The notes beneath the pieces were generated by a model. It had not been told where the DNA came from. It did no database searches and worked only from the letters and a program-made list of their open reading frames with translations. Source: DATJHM01 sp035493895 (GTDB lineage Bacteria; Chloroflexota; Ktedonobacteria; Ktedonobacterales; Ktedonobacteraceae). Taken from it: DNA of 64,000 bases. The DNA lies in the NCBI GenBank assembly GCA_035493895.1, contig DATJHM010000106.1, positions 103,270 through 167,269 of the forward strand, in the 5' to 3' direction. The position numbers and the translations under genes are program-made. Shown piece after piece: positions 42,742 through 51,771 of this stretch; the first letter of the stretch is position 1; every line of letters starts with the position of its first letter.

Positions 42742-44766
42742 ATGAACAATCAAGAGAGGCAGGCTGCTGCTTCAAACGCGAACGCGCAATACACTCTGGG
42801 TGTGAGCTATAGGACCGCTCTGGATGGAGATCGTCAGGTCAATCTGAAACAGGCCATCTCTTGTTTCCAGGCTGCGCTTGATATTTACACCATTGATATG
42901 TTTCCGACCGAATGGGCGGGGGCTCAATATGAGCTCGGCGAGGCGTATCGGGAACTGCAACTTGGTGATAGACATTTCAATTTGCGTAAGGCTTTGCTCT
43001 ATCTCCAGTCTTCGCTGGAAATTTATACGTATGAGACTTTTCCCTCTGAATGGGCGCGCACTCAGTATGGTCTTGGCCTGGCCTATGCTTTCATGCCTGG
43101 CAAGGATCGTCAGCCCTTTCTGGATAAGGCTCAGACAAGTTTGCAATCTGCTCTGAGAGTCTATACTTATGCGACCTTCCCGGAGGAATGGGCTAGCGTT
43201 CAGGCCAGTCTGGGTGATCTCTATTGCCAGTTCCCTGGCGATGATCGCCCCTCTCTGCTGAAAAAAGCGATCGCTTGCTATGAGATGGCTCTCAAGGTTT
43301 ATACACATACCTCGCATCCGGAGAAATGGGCTGAAACGCAGCATAGTCTGGGGAATGTCTACGCTTTTCTGCCCGGGGCGAATCGCAATGTCCATCTTAC
43401 CCGAGCTATTCACTGTTACCGTGCCGCTTTGCAGGTGAATACGTATGAGCAACACCCTCTGCTCTGGGCGGCGACAATGCATAGTATGGGCAATGCTTTT
43501 CGCAATCTACCCGGCACTGATGCCGATACGGATTTAAAAGAGGCTGTTCGCTGTTACCAGTCCGCGCTCAAGGTCTATACGCGCCAGAAGACGCCCGATG
43601 AGTGGGCTATTGTGCAGACCAGTCTGGGTATTACCTACAATCTGCTCTCGCAAGGTGATGAGCAAACGCGTCTGGAACAGGCCATTCGCTGTTTTCGTGC
43701 CGCGCTTCAGGTTTATCGCTACGAGCAGAATCCCTATGATTGGGCCAAAACACAGAATATGCTTGGCCTGACATACCTCGATCTTGCCGATGATAATCTC
43801 CAGGGCAATCTGCTGTCAGCCATTGCTTGCTTTGAGGCAACGTTGCGCGTCTATACGCGTGAGGCGTTTCCTATGGGCTGGGCAGCCGTCCAGAATAATC
43901 TGGGCAATGCGTATTGTAATCTGACGGATGGCGATCAACAACAAAATTTGCAAAAAGCGATTGTCTGCTATGAGGCGACATTGCAGGTCTATAATCGCAA
44001 AGCCTTTCCCCTCGATTGGGCCAAAACGCAGAATAATCTGGGCAATGCCTATTGTTCGCTCTTGCTTGGCGACCATTTGCATAATACTGAGGAAGCGATC
44101 AAACATTATCGCGCAGCTCTGCTGGTCTATTCGAGCGCTGAAACGCCTAATGAATGGGCTTCTACGCAGAATAATCTGGGGAATGCCTACGCTTCTATTC
44201 ACAATGAGAAGCGTCAGGCTTTTCTCGAACGGGCGATTGCCTGCTATGAGGCCGCCTTGCAGGTGCATACGCGTGAGGCGTTTCCCTTTGATTGGGCGAA
44301 AATTCAAAATAACCTTGGCGTTGTCTATGCCGAACTGACCTCGGGCGAACGTCAGCAGCACCTCCGTCAGGCGATTGCTTGCTATGAAGCGGCCTTACAT
44401 GTGCGTACGCGCCGTTCCGCTCCTCTCGACTGGGCGGCGCTCCAGTTTAATCTGGGCAATGCCTATCGCGAACTGCAAGGGGTGCATCGCCAGCATTATC
44501 TGGAAAAAGCGATTGCCTGCTATCAGGCCACACTGCTCGTCTATAAACGTGCGGAGTTTCCTTTTGAGTGGGCTGCGAGCAAAAACAATTGTGGCAACGC
44601 CTATCGCGATCTGCCCGATGGCGATATTCATGCAAATCTGGAGGCTGCTATCACCTGTTATGAAGAGGCGCTTCAGATCTTTCTTTCTCTTCAGCTTTCC
44701 GAACATGTACGTGGAGTACGCGAGAACCTGGAAAAAGCGACGTTTGATCTGCAATTGCTTGAATGA
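42742..44766 (+). CDS. Tetratricopeptide-repeat protein, 14 repeats of 46 residues
   Basis: Scaffold-type protein without enzymatic domain, 674 residues. From about residue 18 it is 14 repeats, each 46 residues, of the pattern LGNAYxxLxxGDRxxxLxxA then IxCYxAALxVYTxxxFPxxW and AxxQNN. This is an extended TPR (34 plus 12 residues) also seen in cyanobacterial CHAT/TPR proteins. No signal peptide, membrane segment or effector domain is present. The ribosome site before the ATG is weak. No partner is obvious; modA follows from its own promoter. Confidence 0.9.
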   Translation: MNNQERQAAASNANAQYTLGVSYRTALDGDRQVNLKQAISCFQAALDIYTIDMFPTEWAGAQYELGEAYRELQLGDRHFNLRKALLYLQSSLEIYTYETFPSEWARTQYGLGLAYAFMPGKDRQPFLDKAQTSLQSALRVYTYATFPEEWASVQASLGDLYCQFPGDDRPSLLKKAIACYEMALKVYTHTSHPEKWAETQHSLGNVYAFLPGANRNVHLTRAIHCYRAALQVNTYEQHPLLWAATMHSMGNAFRNLPGTDADTDLKEAVRCYQSALKVYTRQKTPDEWAIVQTSLGITYNLLSQGDEQTRLEQAIRCFRAALQVYRYEQNPYDWAKTQNMLGLTYLDLADDNLQGNLLSAIACFEATLRVYTREAFPMGWAAVQNNLGNAYCNLTDGDQQQNLQKAIVCYEATLQVYNRKAFPLDWAKTQNNLGNAYCSLLLGDHLHNTEEAIKHYRAALLVYSSAETPNEWASTQNNLGNAYASIHNEKRQAFLERAIACYEAALQVHTREAFPFDWAKIQNNLGVVYAELTSGERQQHLRQAIACYEAALHVRTRRSAPLDWAALQFNLGNAYRELQGVHRQHYLEKAIACYQATLLVYKRAEFPFEWAASKNNCGNAYRDLPDGDIHANLEAAITCYEEALQIFLSLQLSEHVRGVRENLEKATFDLQLLE

Positions 44767-44802
44767 GAAGAAGCTGAGCTTCGCGCAATACCGTTTTTTC
44801 CC

Positions 44803-44859
44803 TTGACACCTTCCTGCATGCCTTTTATACTCAAGGTATAAGTACTCTATAGCAGAGTA
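44803..44859 (+). promoter_or_regulatory. modA promoter with possible operator
   Basis: TTGACA (44803-44808), 17-base spacer, TATACT (44826-44831). At the predicted start lies TACTCT-ATAGC-AGAGTA (44843-44859), a six-base-pair inverted repeat that could be an operator. Confidence 0.7.
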
Positions 44860-44871
44860 ACATCAGAATTG

Positions 44872-45780
44872 ATGTATCGACGTATTTACTCATGGCTTGT
44901 AGGGACGAAGGAGGTTCTTTTGCGCACTCCACTTCGCGTTTTGCCCCTGTTAACGCTACTTGTTCTGCTGTGTGCTGCCTGTGGCGGGCAGACGCAAGCG
45001 GTTACTCCTGGTGGCACTGGTACTGCTACGAATGCTACTCCTGCGACAACGTTGAATATTTTCGCCGCGGCCTCGCTGACTGAAGCTTTCAATGAGATCA
45101 AAGGTCAGTATGAGACCTCTCATGCCTCGATTCGTCTGCAATATAATTTTGCCGGTTCACAGCAGCTCGTGCAGCAAATTGCGAATGGCGCTGCGGCCGA
45201 TATCTTTGCCTCGGCTGATCAGACGAATATGCAGAAGGCGATTGATGGGAATCTGGTGCAAACTCCCAAGGTTTTTGCGAAAAATCGTCTGGTGTTAATT
45301 GTTCCGGCGAGTAATCCGGCCCATATCACATCGCTCAAGGACCTGTCGAAGTCGGGCGTCAAGATTGTCCTGGGTGGACCTACGGTGCCTGCCGGTAAGT
45401 ATGCGCTCCAGATATTTGATAAGCTCGGCGCTTCTCCCGCGTATGGCGCAAGCTATGAAAGTGCGGTCAAGAAAAATGTGGTCTCTCAGGAGGATAACGT
45501 CAAGGCGGTAGTGCAGAAGGTGCAGTTGAACGAAGCCGATGCGGGCATGGTGTATCTCTCCGATGTCACTTCTGCGGTGACAGGTAAGGTGGAGATGATT
45601 ACGATCCCCGATGATTTCAATGTCATTGCGCAATATCCTGTGGCGGTGACCAAAGGCTCGACGCATGCCAGCGATGCTCAGGCTTTTGAGGATTTCCTGC
45701 TCTCTTCACAGGGTCAGGTTATTCTGACGAAGTATCACTTCCTTTCGATTGTCAATAACGCTGGTGGACAGGATAAATAG
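44872..45780 (+). CDS. modA: Molybdate ABC transporter substrate-binding lipoprotein
   Basis: Captures molybdate or tungstate outside the membrane and delivers it to ModB. A signal peptide (LRVLPLLTLLVLLCAACGG) ends in a lipoprotein-like Cys. Then a Thr/Gly linker, and the ModA fold: LNIFAAASLTEAFNEIKGQY, NFAGSQQLVQQIANGAAADI, FASADQTNMQKAIDGN, and later EADAGMVYLSDVTSA. Length 302. Start ATG (a TTG precedes it directly). The modB reading frame begins at or near its stop; modC is 10 kb away on the other strand. Confidence 0.94.
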   Translation: MYRRIYSWLVGTKEVLLRTPLRVLPLLTLLVLLCAACGGQTQAVTPGGTGTATNATPATTLNIFAAASLTEAFNEIKGQYETSHASIRLQYNFAGSQQLVQQIANGAAADIFASADQTNMQKAIDGNLVQTPKVFAKNRLVLIVPASNPAHITSLKDLSKSGVKIVLGGPTVPAGKYALQIFDKLGASPAYGASYESAVKKNVVSQEDNVKAVVQKVQLNEADAGMVYLSDVTSAVTGKVEMITIPDDFNVIAQYPVAVTKGSTHASDAQAFEDFLLSSQGQVILTKYHFLSIVNNAGGQDK

Positions 45781-45838
45781 CCGTCATCACTCTGCTCTCG
45801 CCGAGCAGAACAAGCAGCCTGCCGGGAGCGCGCTCGCG

Positions 45839-46666
45839 ATGGGCCGCTCTCAGCGCTGGTCTCTCTTGCTTACCAGAGGAATATTTGCTTTGCTGGCAAG
45901 TACATTCCTTTTATTTATTGCTATTCCTCTGGTATCGCTGCTGTTTCATGAGCCTCCGGCGCAGGTCTGGGCGGCTCTCTTGCAGCCGGATATCTTTCAG
46001 GCATTGCAACTCAGTCTGGTGACGACAACGCTGAGCACGGTTCTTGCTGCGCTTTTTGGTCTCCCCGTTGCCTACGTACTCGCTCGCTACGCTTTTCCGG
46101 GCCATGCGATCCTGGAAATTCTCGTCACTCTACCGACGGTCCTGCCGCCTGTGGTCGCAGGTGTTGCGCTCTTGCTGGCCTTTGGGCGTGTGGGTTTAAT
46201 CGGGCACTATCTGGCCCCGTCTGGTATCACGATCCCCTTTACGACGGTTGCGGTCGTGATGGCTCAGACGTTCGTGGCGGCTCCTTTTTTTATTAACAGT
46301 GCCCGTGCAGGTCTGGAGCAACTCGATAAGCGCTATGAGCAGGCGGCCTATACGTTGCATGCCTCCCCATTCTATACGTTCCGCCGCGTCGTGCTGCCGC
46401 TGATTCGCCCGGCGCTCTTCTCTGGTCTGGGGTTGGCCTGGACCCGTTCTCTGGGCGAATTTGGCGCTACAATTACGTTTGCAGGTAATTTCCCGGGCGT
46501 CACGCAGACGATGCCCATTGCCGTGTATATGGCCTCTGAAAGCGATCTCGATACGGCAATCGCCCTCTCTATTCTGTTGCTGGCGGTATCCTTTGGCCTG
46601 CTGTTAGCCCTGCGTCTCATCCGCCCCACGCTGGACGGAGAAAGGCGCGCCACAACCGTCCCCTAA
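45839..46666 (+). CDS. modB: Molybdate ABC transporter permease
   Basis: Integral membrane channel of the molybdate importer. About six helices, from FALLASTFLLFIAIPLVSLL to ALSILLLAVSFGLLLALRLI. The cytoplasmic EAA-type loop for ModC contact is YEQAAYTLHASPFYTFRRVV. The typical TLPTVLPPVVAGVALLLAFG segment is present. Start uncertain: this ATG has GGGAG upstream and gives 275 residues, the normal size. A TTG at 45749 would overlap modA by 32 bases and add 30 residues. No ModC follows, which is unusual. Confidence 0.92.
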   Translation: MGRSQRWSLLLTRGIFALLASTFLLFIAIPLVSLLFHEPPAQVWAALLQPDIFQALQLSLVTTTLSTVLAALFGLPVAYVLARYAFPGHAILEILVTLPTVLPPVVAGVALLLAFGRVGLIGHYLAPSGITIPFTTVAVVMAQTFVAAPFFINSARAGLEQLDKRYEQAAYTLHASPFYTFRRVVLPLIRPALFSGLGLAWTRSLGEFGATITFAGNFPGVTQTMPIAVYMASESDLDTAIALSILLLAVSFGLLLALRLIRPTLDGERRATTVP

Positions 46667-46811
46667 AGGCCCATCAGAGCGTGACATATATCTCACCTAT
46701 GCTCATTCTTCTGAAGACGTATGCTTGCTTTTAAGCTGTTGCTATACTGGTCTCACAAGGTATAAATTTGTAGCAAAACACGGCAGCAGCATGATATTAG
46801 GAGTGGAATGT

Positions 46812-47312
46812 ATGATCGAGGCTGATGATGTTGATTGTAGTCTGGCCGTTCCTTGTCTTGAGGAGCGGCATGATCTCGGATGCTATCTGGAGCAGATATG
46901 GCGTGCCTATTTCGCTGATACCCCTCGTGTGAATGAGGTGACGATCGGGTATTGCTATCCCTGGAAGAGCCGTCTGGGCTTGATTAGACTCTCTCTCGAC
47001 CATTGTGTCTCTTTCATTGGCGTCAATACGCTTTTACAGAGCCCTCTTATTCCCGAGTATGTCGTGCTGGTGACGATTGCGCATGAACTTGCCCACTATG
47101 CCCATGGCTTTGGTTCTCCTCTGCCCCGGCTTTGTTCGCACCCACATGCCAATCGTGTCGTTGATCGTGAGCTGGAGAGTCGCGCGCTGGGCGTGCAATT
47201 GCGTTGTTGTAATGAATGGATTGACAAAAACTGGCTTTCGTTCTATTATAAGCAACGGGATATGGGTTGGGCTGATCTGTATGGAACGTGCAGAGCCTCA
47301 GCGCTTTCCTGA
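46812..47312 (+). CDS. Small predicted zinc metallopeptidase-like protein
   Basis: 166 residues; soluble, SprT/M48-like by motif only. VTIAHELAHYAHGFGSPLPR holds HExxH with His91, Glu92 and His95. The downstream VVDRELESRALG segment may supply the third ligand. Four to five Cys residues are scattered (CCNEWIDKNW). The ATG follows TAGGAG by eight bases; earlier in-frame ATGs lack a ribosome site. No protease inhibitor, pilus or secretion partner is adjacent. Enzymatic activity is inference from the motif. Confidence 0.72.
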   Translation: MIEADDVDCSLAVPCLEERHDLGCYLEQIWRAYFADTPRVNEVTIGYCYPWKSRLGLIRLSLDHCVSFIGVNTLLQSPLIPEYVVLVTIAHELAHYAHGFGSPLPRLCSHPHANRVVDRELESRALGVQLRCCNEWIDKNWLSFYYKQRDMGWADLYGTCRASALS

Positions 47313-47464
47313 AAATGTGTAAGCCTCGTGCTTGCCGGGTGGGCATGTGTCTGGATTCGGAACTTGTAGTGATAATATGTCGGTATTTCTGTGAAATTGT
47401 ACAGCATGAACGACCACTGAGCTGAAACTTTGTGGTTTTCTCGTCAAATCTTATAAATTCGTTC

Positions 47465-47493
47465 TTGACATCTCTATGTACCTGTGATATAGT
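47465..47493 (+). promoter_or_regulatory. Promoter of rho
   Basis: TTGACA, 17-base spacer, TATAGT. The transcript would carry about 330 bases before the rho start codon. Confidence 0.75.
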
Positions 47494-47499
47494 CAGGTT

Positions 47500-47826
47500 A
47501 ACTCCGAAGAGATGTACCGCACCACAACAATGTTTCCCGGGCTTCCCTTAGTGTTGTAGATGTGTTGTACAATGTCTTTGGTACATTGGCAGGCACCTCT
47601 TACATTCACCTAAACTACTTGTTGCCGCATGTCATTCAAGCCGGGTGTTTACGGGATCGATTGCAACTTCATCTGGATATACAGCACATGTCCACTTTCC
47701 TGATTAAGCTGTGTGTGATCCTTTATCATCCCAATATGTCAAAATTCCCACCTGACCTGTCAAAGGTTCAACCGCAGAAAGGAGAAAGGGCGCTTCCTCG
47801 ATTCCTACCCGCGCGCCCTACGCAAC
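47500..47826 (+). promoter_or_regulatory. Long leader of rho
   Basis: About 330 bases of leader, C- and T-rich near its 3' end, with a CAATG/CATTG hairpin at 47570-47600. Rho represses itself by terminating in its own leader in enterobacteria; a similar role is possible here but not shown. AAAGGAG at 47779 is 40 bases from the GTG, too far to serve it directly. Confidence 0.4.
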
Positions 47827-49098
47827 GTGAACATAGCAGAGCTAGAAACAAAAACTATCACCGAGTTACGCGATATTGCTCGCGATCTCGAACTCTCTGG
47901 CTACAGTGCCCTCAAAAAGCAAGATCTTGTCTTCCGCCTTCTCCAGGCCAATACTGAACAACAAGGGAATATCTTCAGTGCCGGTGTGCTCGAGATTGTA
48001 GAAGATGGCTTCGGCTTCCTACGTCAGGAGCGCTATCTGCCAGGCAATATGGACGTCTACGTCTCGCAATCCCAGATCCGCCGCTTCGGCTTACGTACTG
48101 GCGATATGGTCTCCGGCCAGGTACGACCTCCCAAGGATAACGAGAAGTATTACGGCCTCTTACGTGTTGAAGCTATCAATGGTGTCGATCCCGAAATTGC
48201 GAAACGTCGTCCTCACTTTGATAATTTGACTCCGATCTTCCCCCGCGAGATGTTCAATCTGGAAACTGGCCCCGCCAATATCTCTGGACGCCTCATCAAT
48301 CTGGTTGCCCCTATCGGACGTGGACAGCGCGGTCTGATTGTCTCCCCTCCTAAAGCCGGTAAAACGATGCTCCTCAAGTCGATCGCCAATTCTATCACGG
48401 AAAATTATAGCGATGCTCATTTGATGATCGCTCTGATTGGTGAGCGTCCTGAAGAGGTCACCGATATGAAACGCTCGGTGAAGGCTGAGGTGATCAGTTC
48501 GACGTTTGATGAGCCTACGGAAGCCCACACACGTGTGGCTGAGATGGTTCTTGATCGTGCGAAACGTCTCGTTGAAGGTGGTCGCGATGTGGTGGTCTTG
48601 CTCGATAGCATTACCCGCCTGAGCCGCGCCTATAACCTCGCAGTGCAACCCAGTGGTCGTACTCTCTCCGGTGGTCTTGATCCCAGTGCCCTCTTCCCTC
48701 CCAAACGTTTCTTCGGTGCCGCTCGTAAGATCGAAGAAGGAGGAAGTCTGACTATTATCGCCACTGCCCTGGTGGATACTGGTAGCCGTATGGATGATGT
48801 GATCTACGAAGAATTCAAAGGCACCGGCAATATGGAGCTTGTTCTGAACCGCAAACTTGCCGAACGCCGCGTTTTCCCCGCGATCGATATCGCAACCTCC
48901 AGCACCCGCCGCGAAGAACTGCTGCTCGACGATCGCACTCTCCGTGCTGTCGTGGTGATGCGCCGTATGTTCTCGACTCTTGCCGACCAGCAGAGTGGCA
49001 AAGGTGGCCTTGAGGCGACAGAGGCTCTGTTGCAGTCCATGTCTAAGACCAGCAACAATATGGAGTTTCTGGCAACTCTCCACAAAACTATGATGTAG
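47827..49098 (+). CDS. rho: Transcription termination factor Rho
   Basis: Hexameric RNA helicase that ends transcription. Length 423. The N-terminal domain (LETKTITELRDIARDLELSG, YSALKKQDLVFRLLQA) is followed by the RNA-binding OB fold (GVLEIVEDGFGFLRQERYLP). ATPase: Walker A SPPKAGKTMLLKSIA, Walker B DVVVLLDSITRLSRAYN, Q loop and arginine finger region GGSLTIIATALVDTGSRMDD. There is no long insertion. The start is GTG (NIAEL follows as in other Rho proteins) without a close ribosome site. A long terminator hairpin follows. Confidence 0.97.
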   Translation: MNIAELETKTITELRDIARDLELSGYSALKKQDLVFRLLQANTEQQGNIFSAGVLEIVEDGFGFLRQERYLPGNMDVYVSQSQIRRFGLRTGDMVSGQVRPPKDNEKYYGLLRVEAINGVDPEIAKRRPHFDNLTPIFPREMFNLETGPANISGRLINLVAPIGRGQRGLIVSPPKAGKTMLLKSIANSITENYSDAHLMIALIGERPEEVTDMKRSVKAEVISSTFDEPTEAHTRVAEMVLDRAKRLVEGGRDVVVLLDSITRLSRAYNLAVQPSGRTLSGGLDPSALFPPKRFFGAARKIEEGGSLTIIATALVDTGSRMDDVIYEEFKGTGNMELVLNRKLAERRVFPAIDIATSSTRREELLLDDRTLRAVVVMRRMFSTLADQQSGKGGLEATEALLQSMSKTSNNMEFLATLHKTMM

Positions 49099-49123
49099 CC
49101 TCTCCTTTTTCCCTTTTCACCCT

Positions 49124-49195
49124 AAGCGAAGGGACATCCCTTGCGTGCCGATGGTTCAATATCTCGTTACGCAAGGGGTGCCCCTTCGCTTTTTC
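49124..49195 (+). terminator. Terminator of rho
   Basis: AGCGAAGGG...CCCTTGCGT pairs with ACGCAAGGG...CCCCTTCGCT over about 20 bp, followed by TTTTT. The stem is unusually long, with a loop of about 25 bases. Confidence 0.9.
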
Positions 49196-49370
49196 TGTAG
49201 GTGGTACGATGCTTGTCCTGTATTTTGTCTCTCATCTCAGAAGGCCCGCTTCACGTATGGCTTCCGCAGAAGATGTTTCTACTCAGGCTGTTGACAGCAA
49301 GGCTCTGTACCTTTACGATGCATCTGTATTCATCGATGTTGATGTCCTATGAAAAGGGAGGAGTCCTATC

Positions 49371-50000
49371 TTGCAAACTCAAATGAGACGTCTGGTGGAC
49401 TGGAGACGGCATTTCCTGGCTTATGGCATGTGGGTTGTGAGTGCCTTTCTAATATGGCTGCTGGTCTATGGATATATCTTTTTGCCAGGGAACATCTATA
49501 CCCAGATGGATCGTTTACCACTCTGGCTGATTGCACCGATTTTGCAAGCCGTCATCGTATGGGCGATTTTCCAGATGGTTATTCCCGATCGACGCCTTCC
49601 CTGGTTCGCCGCCGTCACCCTGTTGGGCTACATTTTGGGGCACTTCTTGCAGCACTATCTCTACGCCTCCGTGTATGCTTCTATCTTCCACTTTTTCCCC
49701 CTCTCTGCCCACACAGAACTACAGATGTTGCTCGCAGGCATCATCATCACGTTGATTGCATTAGTTGTGATTGCCCTTTTGCAGGCGCTATTTATGGGTT
49801 CGATCTTGAAACGTGTCAGCTGGAACTTTGCGCTGATCTGGATTGCAGCTGCGGTGTTTGCGGGAATAGTCGCCTCAACCTGCTCGGTATTTTTCGAGCT
49901 GAAATACTACTTGCCCTCTGAGATCTATCCGTCACTCATCCGGAGCGTAATTGCGGGCGCTATCTCTGGCCTGCCCCTGCTCTGGTTGAGAGCCCGATAA
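49371..50000 (+). CDS. Hypothetical integral membrane protein (209 aa)
   Basis: Not recognised. Five or six membrane helices are visible: WVVSAFLIWLLVYGYIFL, LIAPILQAVIVWAIFQMVI, FAAVTLLGYILGHFLQHYLY, MLLAGIIITLIALVVIALLQ, FALIWIAAAVFAGIVAST, and a last one ending LPLLWLRAR. The start is TTG, nine bases after GGGAGGAG; an ATG four codons later is an alternative. It stands alone after rho. No motif suggests a substrate. Confidence 0.75.
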   Translation: MQTQMRRLVDWRRHFLAYGMWVVSAFLIWLLVYGYIFLPGNIYTQMDRLPLWLIAPILQAVIVWAIFQMVIPDRRLPWFAAVTLLGYILGHFLQHYLYASVYASIFHFFPLSAHTELQMLLAGIIITLIALVVIALLQALFMGSILKRVSWNFALIWIAAAVFAGIVASTCSVFFELKYYLPSEIYPSLIRSVIAGAISGLPLLWLRAR

Positions 50001-50036
50001 GATATCCATATATCTTCGTACACATATCTTCGTAGT

Positions 50037-50054
50037 GGCGCGGCTTGTCTGCGC
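50037..50054 (+). repeat. Dispersed GGCGCGGCTTGTCTGCGC element, copy 2
   Basis: GGCGC...GCGC(C) arms can form a short hairpin around GGCTTGTCT. Near-identical copies lie at 52.60 and 55.54 kb, and a diverged one at 23.13 kb. Confidence 0.6.
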
Positions 50055-50132
50055 TCAATACGCATCAACCGAAGGCCGAGAGGGGAATGCGCCCAGGCCC
50101 AGTAGCCTGCGAACTCGCTCGACCACGTAAAC

Positions 50133-50357
50133 CCAGTAGTGGCACGGTGGAGTGGAACGGAACTGTGCCTGGGAACTCGTGCGATTCCGCTGGCTCCGTA
50201 GGAGGAGAGACGGGCGAGCAGAGGGGCCTTCGCCGCTGATCTCGGTGCCCGAAAAAACGGGTGCCTGCAATCTCCATCGCCTCTGTTGCCGTCATCGTCT
50301 GCGGAGCCAGCGGAATCGCACGAGTTCCCAGGCACAGTTTCACCGTGCCACTACTGG
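50133..50357. repeat. Imperfect inverted repeat with arms of 56-66 bp
   Basis: The left arm (50133-50198) begins CCAGTAGTGGCACGGTG and ends CGATTCCGCTGGCTCCG. The right arm (50302-50357) is its complement, apart from a 10-base gap and a few mismatches. About 100 bases lie between the arms and no gene is inside. Size and layout fit a miniature inverted-repeat element or large RNA hairpin. Related sequence occurs at 23.2-23.35 kb. Confidence 0.75.
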
Positions 50358-50408
50358 ATCCTGGCTGTCCACGAGCTCCACAGCTTTCAGGTTGATGCGT
50401 ATTTGGTG

Positions 50409-51641
50409 CTACTCTTGCAATGCCCGCCAGAGCCCCAATTGCGTGAGCGCGATCAGAATGCAGAACGGCAACAACGACCACAAACCGATATGTTGTGCCA
50501 GATTGCCCATAATCCAGGGGAAAAATGCCGCCCCCATGCTTCCCAGGCTCACGATAAAACCAATCGAGCTCGCCAGGATGCGCGAGGGCAGGGTGCGCGA
50601 CGTGACCGCGATCGTGGTCGGGAAGATCGGCCCCAGACTGAAGCCCGTGATGAAAAGTCCGATGGCTGAAATGGCCGCCACTGGCGCTACCCACGTAATC
50701 ACCAGCCCTACAACTGTTCCTAATAGACAAAATTGGATCATGCGTTTATCACCGATCTGCTTCGCAACGCTACCTAACAACAATCTTCCTAATGTGAGAC
50801 CAAGCCAGTAGCCGCTGACGATCCAGCCCGAAATGAGCGCCAGCCCGTGCCTATCCTGCGTCAGCAAACTATAGCTCCAGTTGCCGAGCGTCACTTCGCC
50901 TCCGACATAAAATAGCATGAAGATCGCGGCAATCCAGACGTAGCGCGATCTCAGGATGATAGAGAGCGTACTCTTCTGACCTTTCTCTCCATCGCTGGCC
51001 TGCGTTTGCCGCCAATCGCGAAAGATGATGCTGAAGCTTGCCAGCAAAAGAAGTGCCACTGCGAACCAGAAGACGTAAATACTATTCCAGCCGAAGCTCA
51101 ATGCAAGTAGCGCAGATGCGATAATTGGTCCCAGTAGCGCCCCGATCCCGTAGAATCCGTGCAAATAGTTGAGCAGAGCTGTATTTTGAGGCAAGCTTGC
51201 GATATAAATATTCAGGCCCGGATCGATAATGGCTACTCCCATGCCAATAAAGAAGTAGGCTGCTGGTAGAATCGTAAAGGGCGGCTGAAGAATTAAGGTC
51301 CCTGTCCCGAGCAGGAAAAGCACAATCCCAAGCAATAAGGTTTGCCAGCTGCCAAATTTCTCCATCAATGTGCCGACGTTGAATGAGGCAATCAGATAGC
51401 CACAGGTGCTTGCGAGAAAGAGCAGACCAATGGTCGATTCATTGACTGCGTACTGTTTCATAATACTTGGCAGCAGGACACCGACTGCACCATCGTTGGC
51501 ACCAACGAGAATAAAAGTAAAAAAGCTCAACCCCAGTTTGAGCCGTGGGGAAGTCAAGCGTCCTGATACCTTCGTTCGCTGTTTTGTGCTATCGGTTTCC
51601 CCCTGTTTCAAGACGTTCAAATCCATTTTTTGTCCGTTCAT
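50409..51641 (-). CDS. MFS transporter (sugar/H+ symporter-like)
   Basis: Twelve-helix secondary transporter, about 410 residues, closest in look to the FucP/GlcP group. N-half: FFTFILVGANDGAVGVLLPS, GYLIASFNVGTLMEKFGSW, GMGVAIIDPGLNIYIASLPQ, and LNYLHGFYGIGALLGPIIAS. C-half: GWIVSGYWLGLTLGRLLLGS and GFSLGPIFPTTIAVTSRTLP. The start is taken at MNGQKMDL, since a longer frame only adds an unlikely Cys-rich extension; ribosome sites are weak. It is divergent from a DeoR regulator 130 bases away, which probably controls it. The substrate is likely a sugar, inferred from family and neighbour. Confidence 0.88.
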   Translation of the reverse strand: MNGQKMDLNVLKQGETDSTKQRTKVSGRLTSPRLKLGLSFFTFILVGANDGAVGVLLPSIMKQYAVNESTIGLLFLASTCGYLIASFNVGTLMEKFGSWQTLLLGIVLFLLGTGTLILQPPFTILPAAYFFIGMGVAIIDPGLNIYIASLPQNTALLNYLHGFYGIGALLGPIIASALLALSFGWNSIYVFWFAVALLLLASFSIIFRDWRQTQASDGEKGQKSTLSIILRSRYVWIAAIFMLFYVGGEVTLGNWSYSLLTQDRHGLALISGWIVSGYWLGLTLGRLLLGSVAKQIGDKRMIQFCLLGTVVGLVITWVAPVAAISAIGLFITGFSLGPIFPTTIAVTSRTLPSRILASSIGFIVSLGSMGAAFFPWIMGNLAQHIGLWSLLPFCILIALTQLGLWRALQE

Positions 51642-51771
51642 TCTGTGTATGTATTTACCATATTGACAGCAAGATTGCTTCTGCATATACTGCTCTATGA
51701 TCAGCATACCTGCAAAAACCGGCATTGTCAATGTGCCAAAAACGCAGGAAAACGCATAAAGGTGCAAAGTT

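Noticed and set aside
48160..49083. 307-codon open frame antisense to rho
   Set aside because: Shadow of the strongly codon-biased rho gene.
49349..49921. Second plus-strand open frame over the 49.4-50.0 kb membrane protein
   Set aside because: Shifted frame of the same region; Cys/His-rich, no coherent helices, and its ATG precedes the ribosome site.
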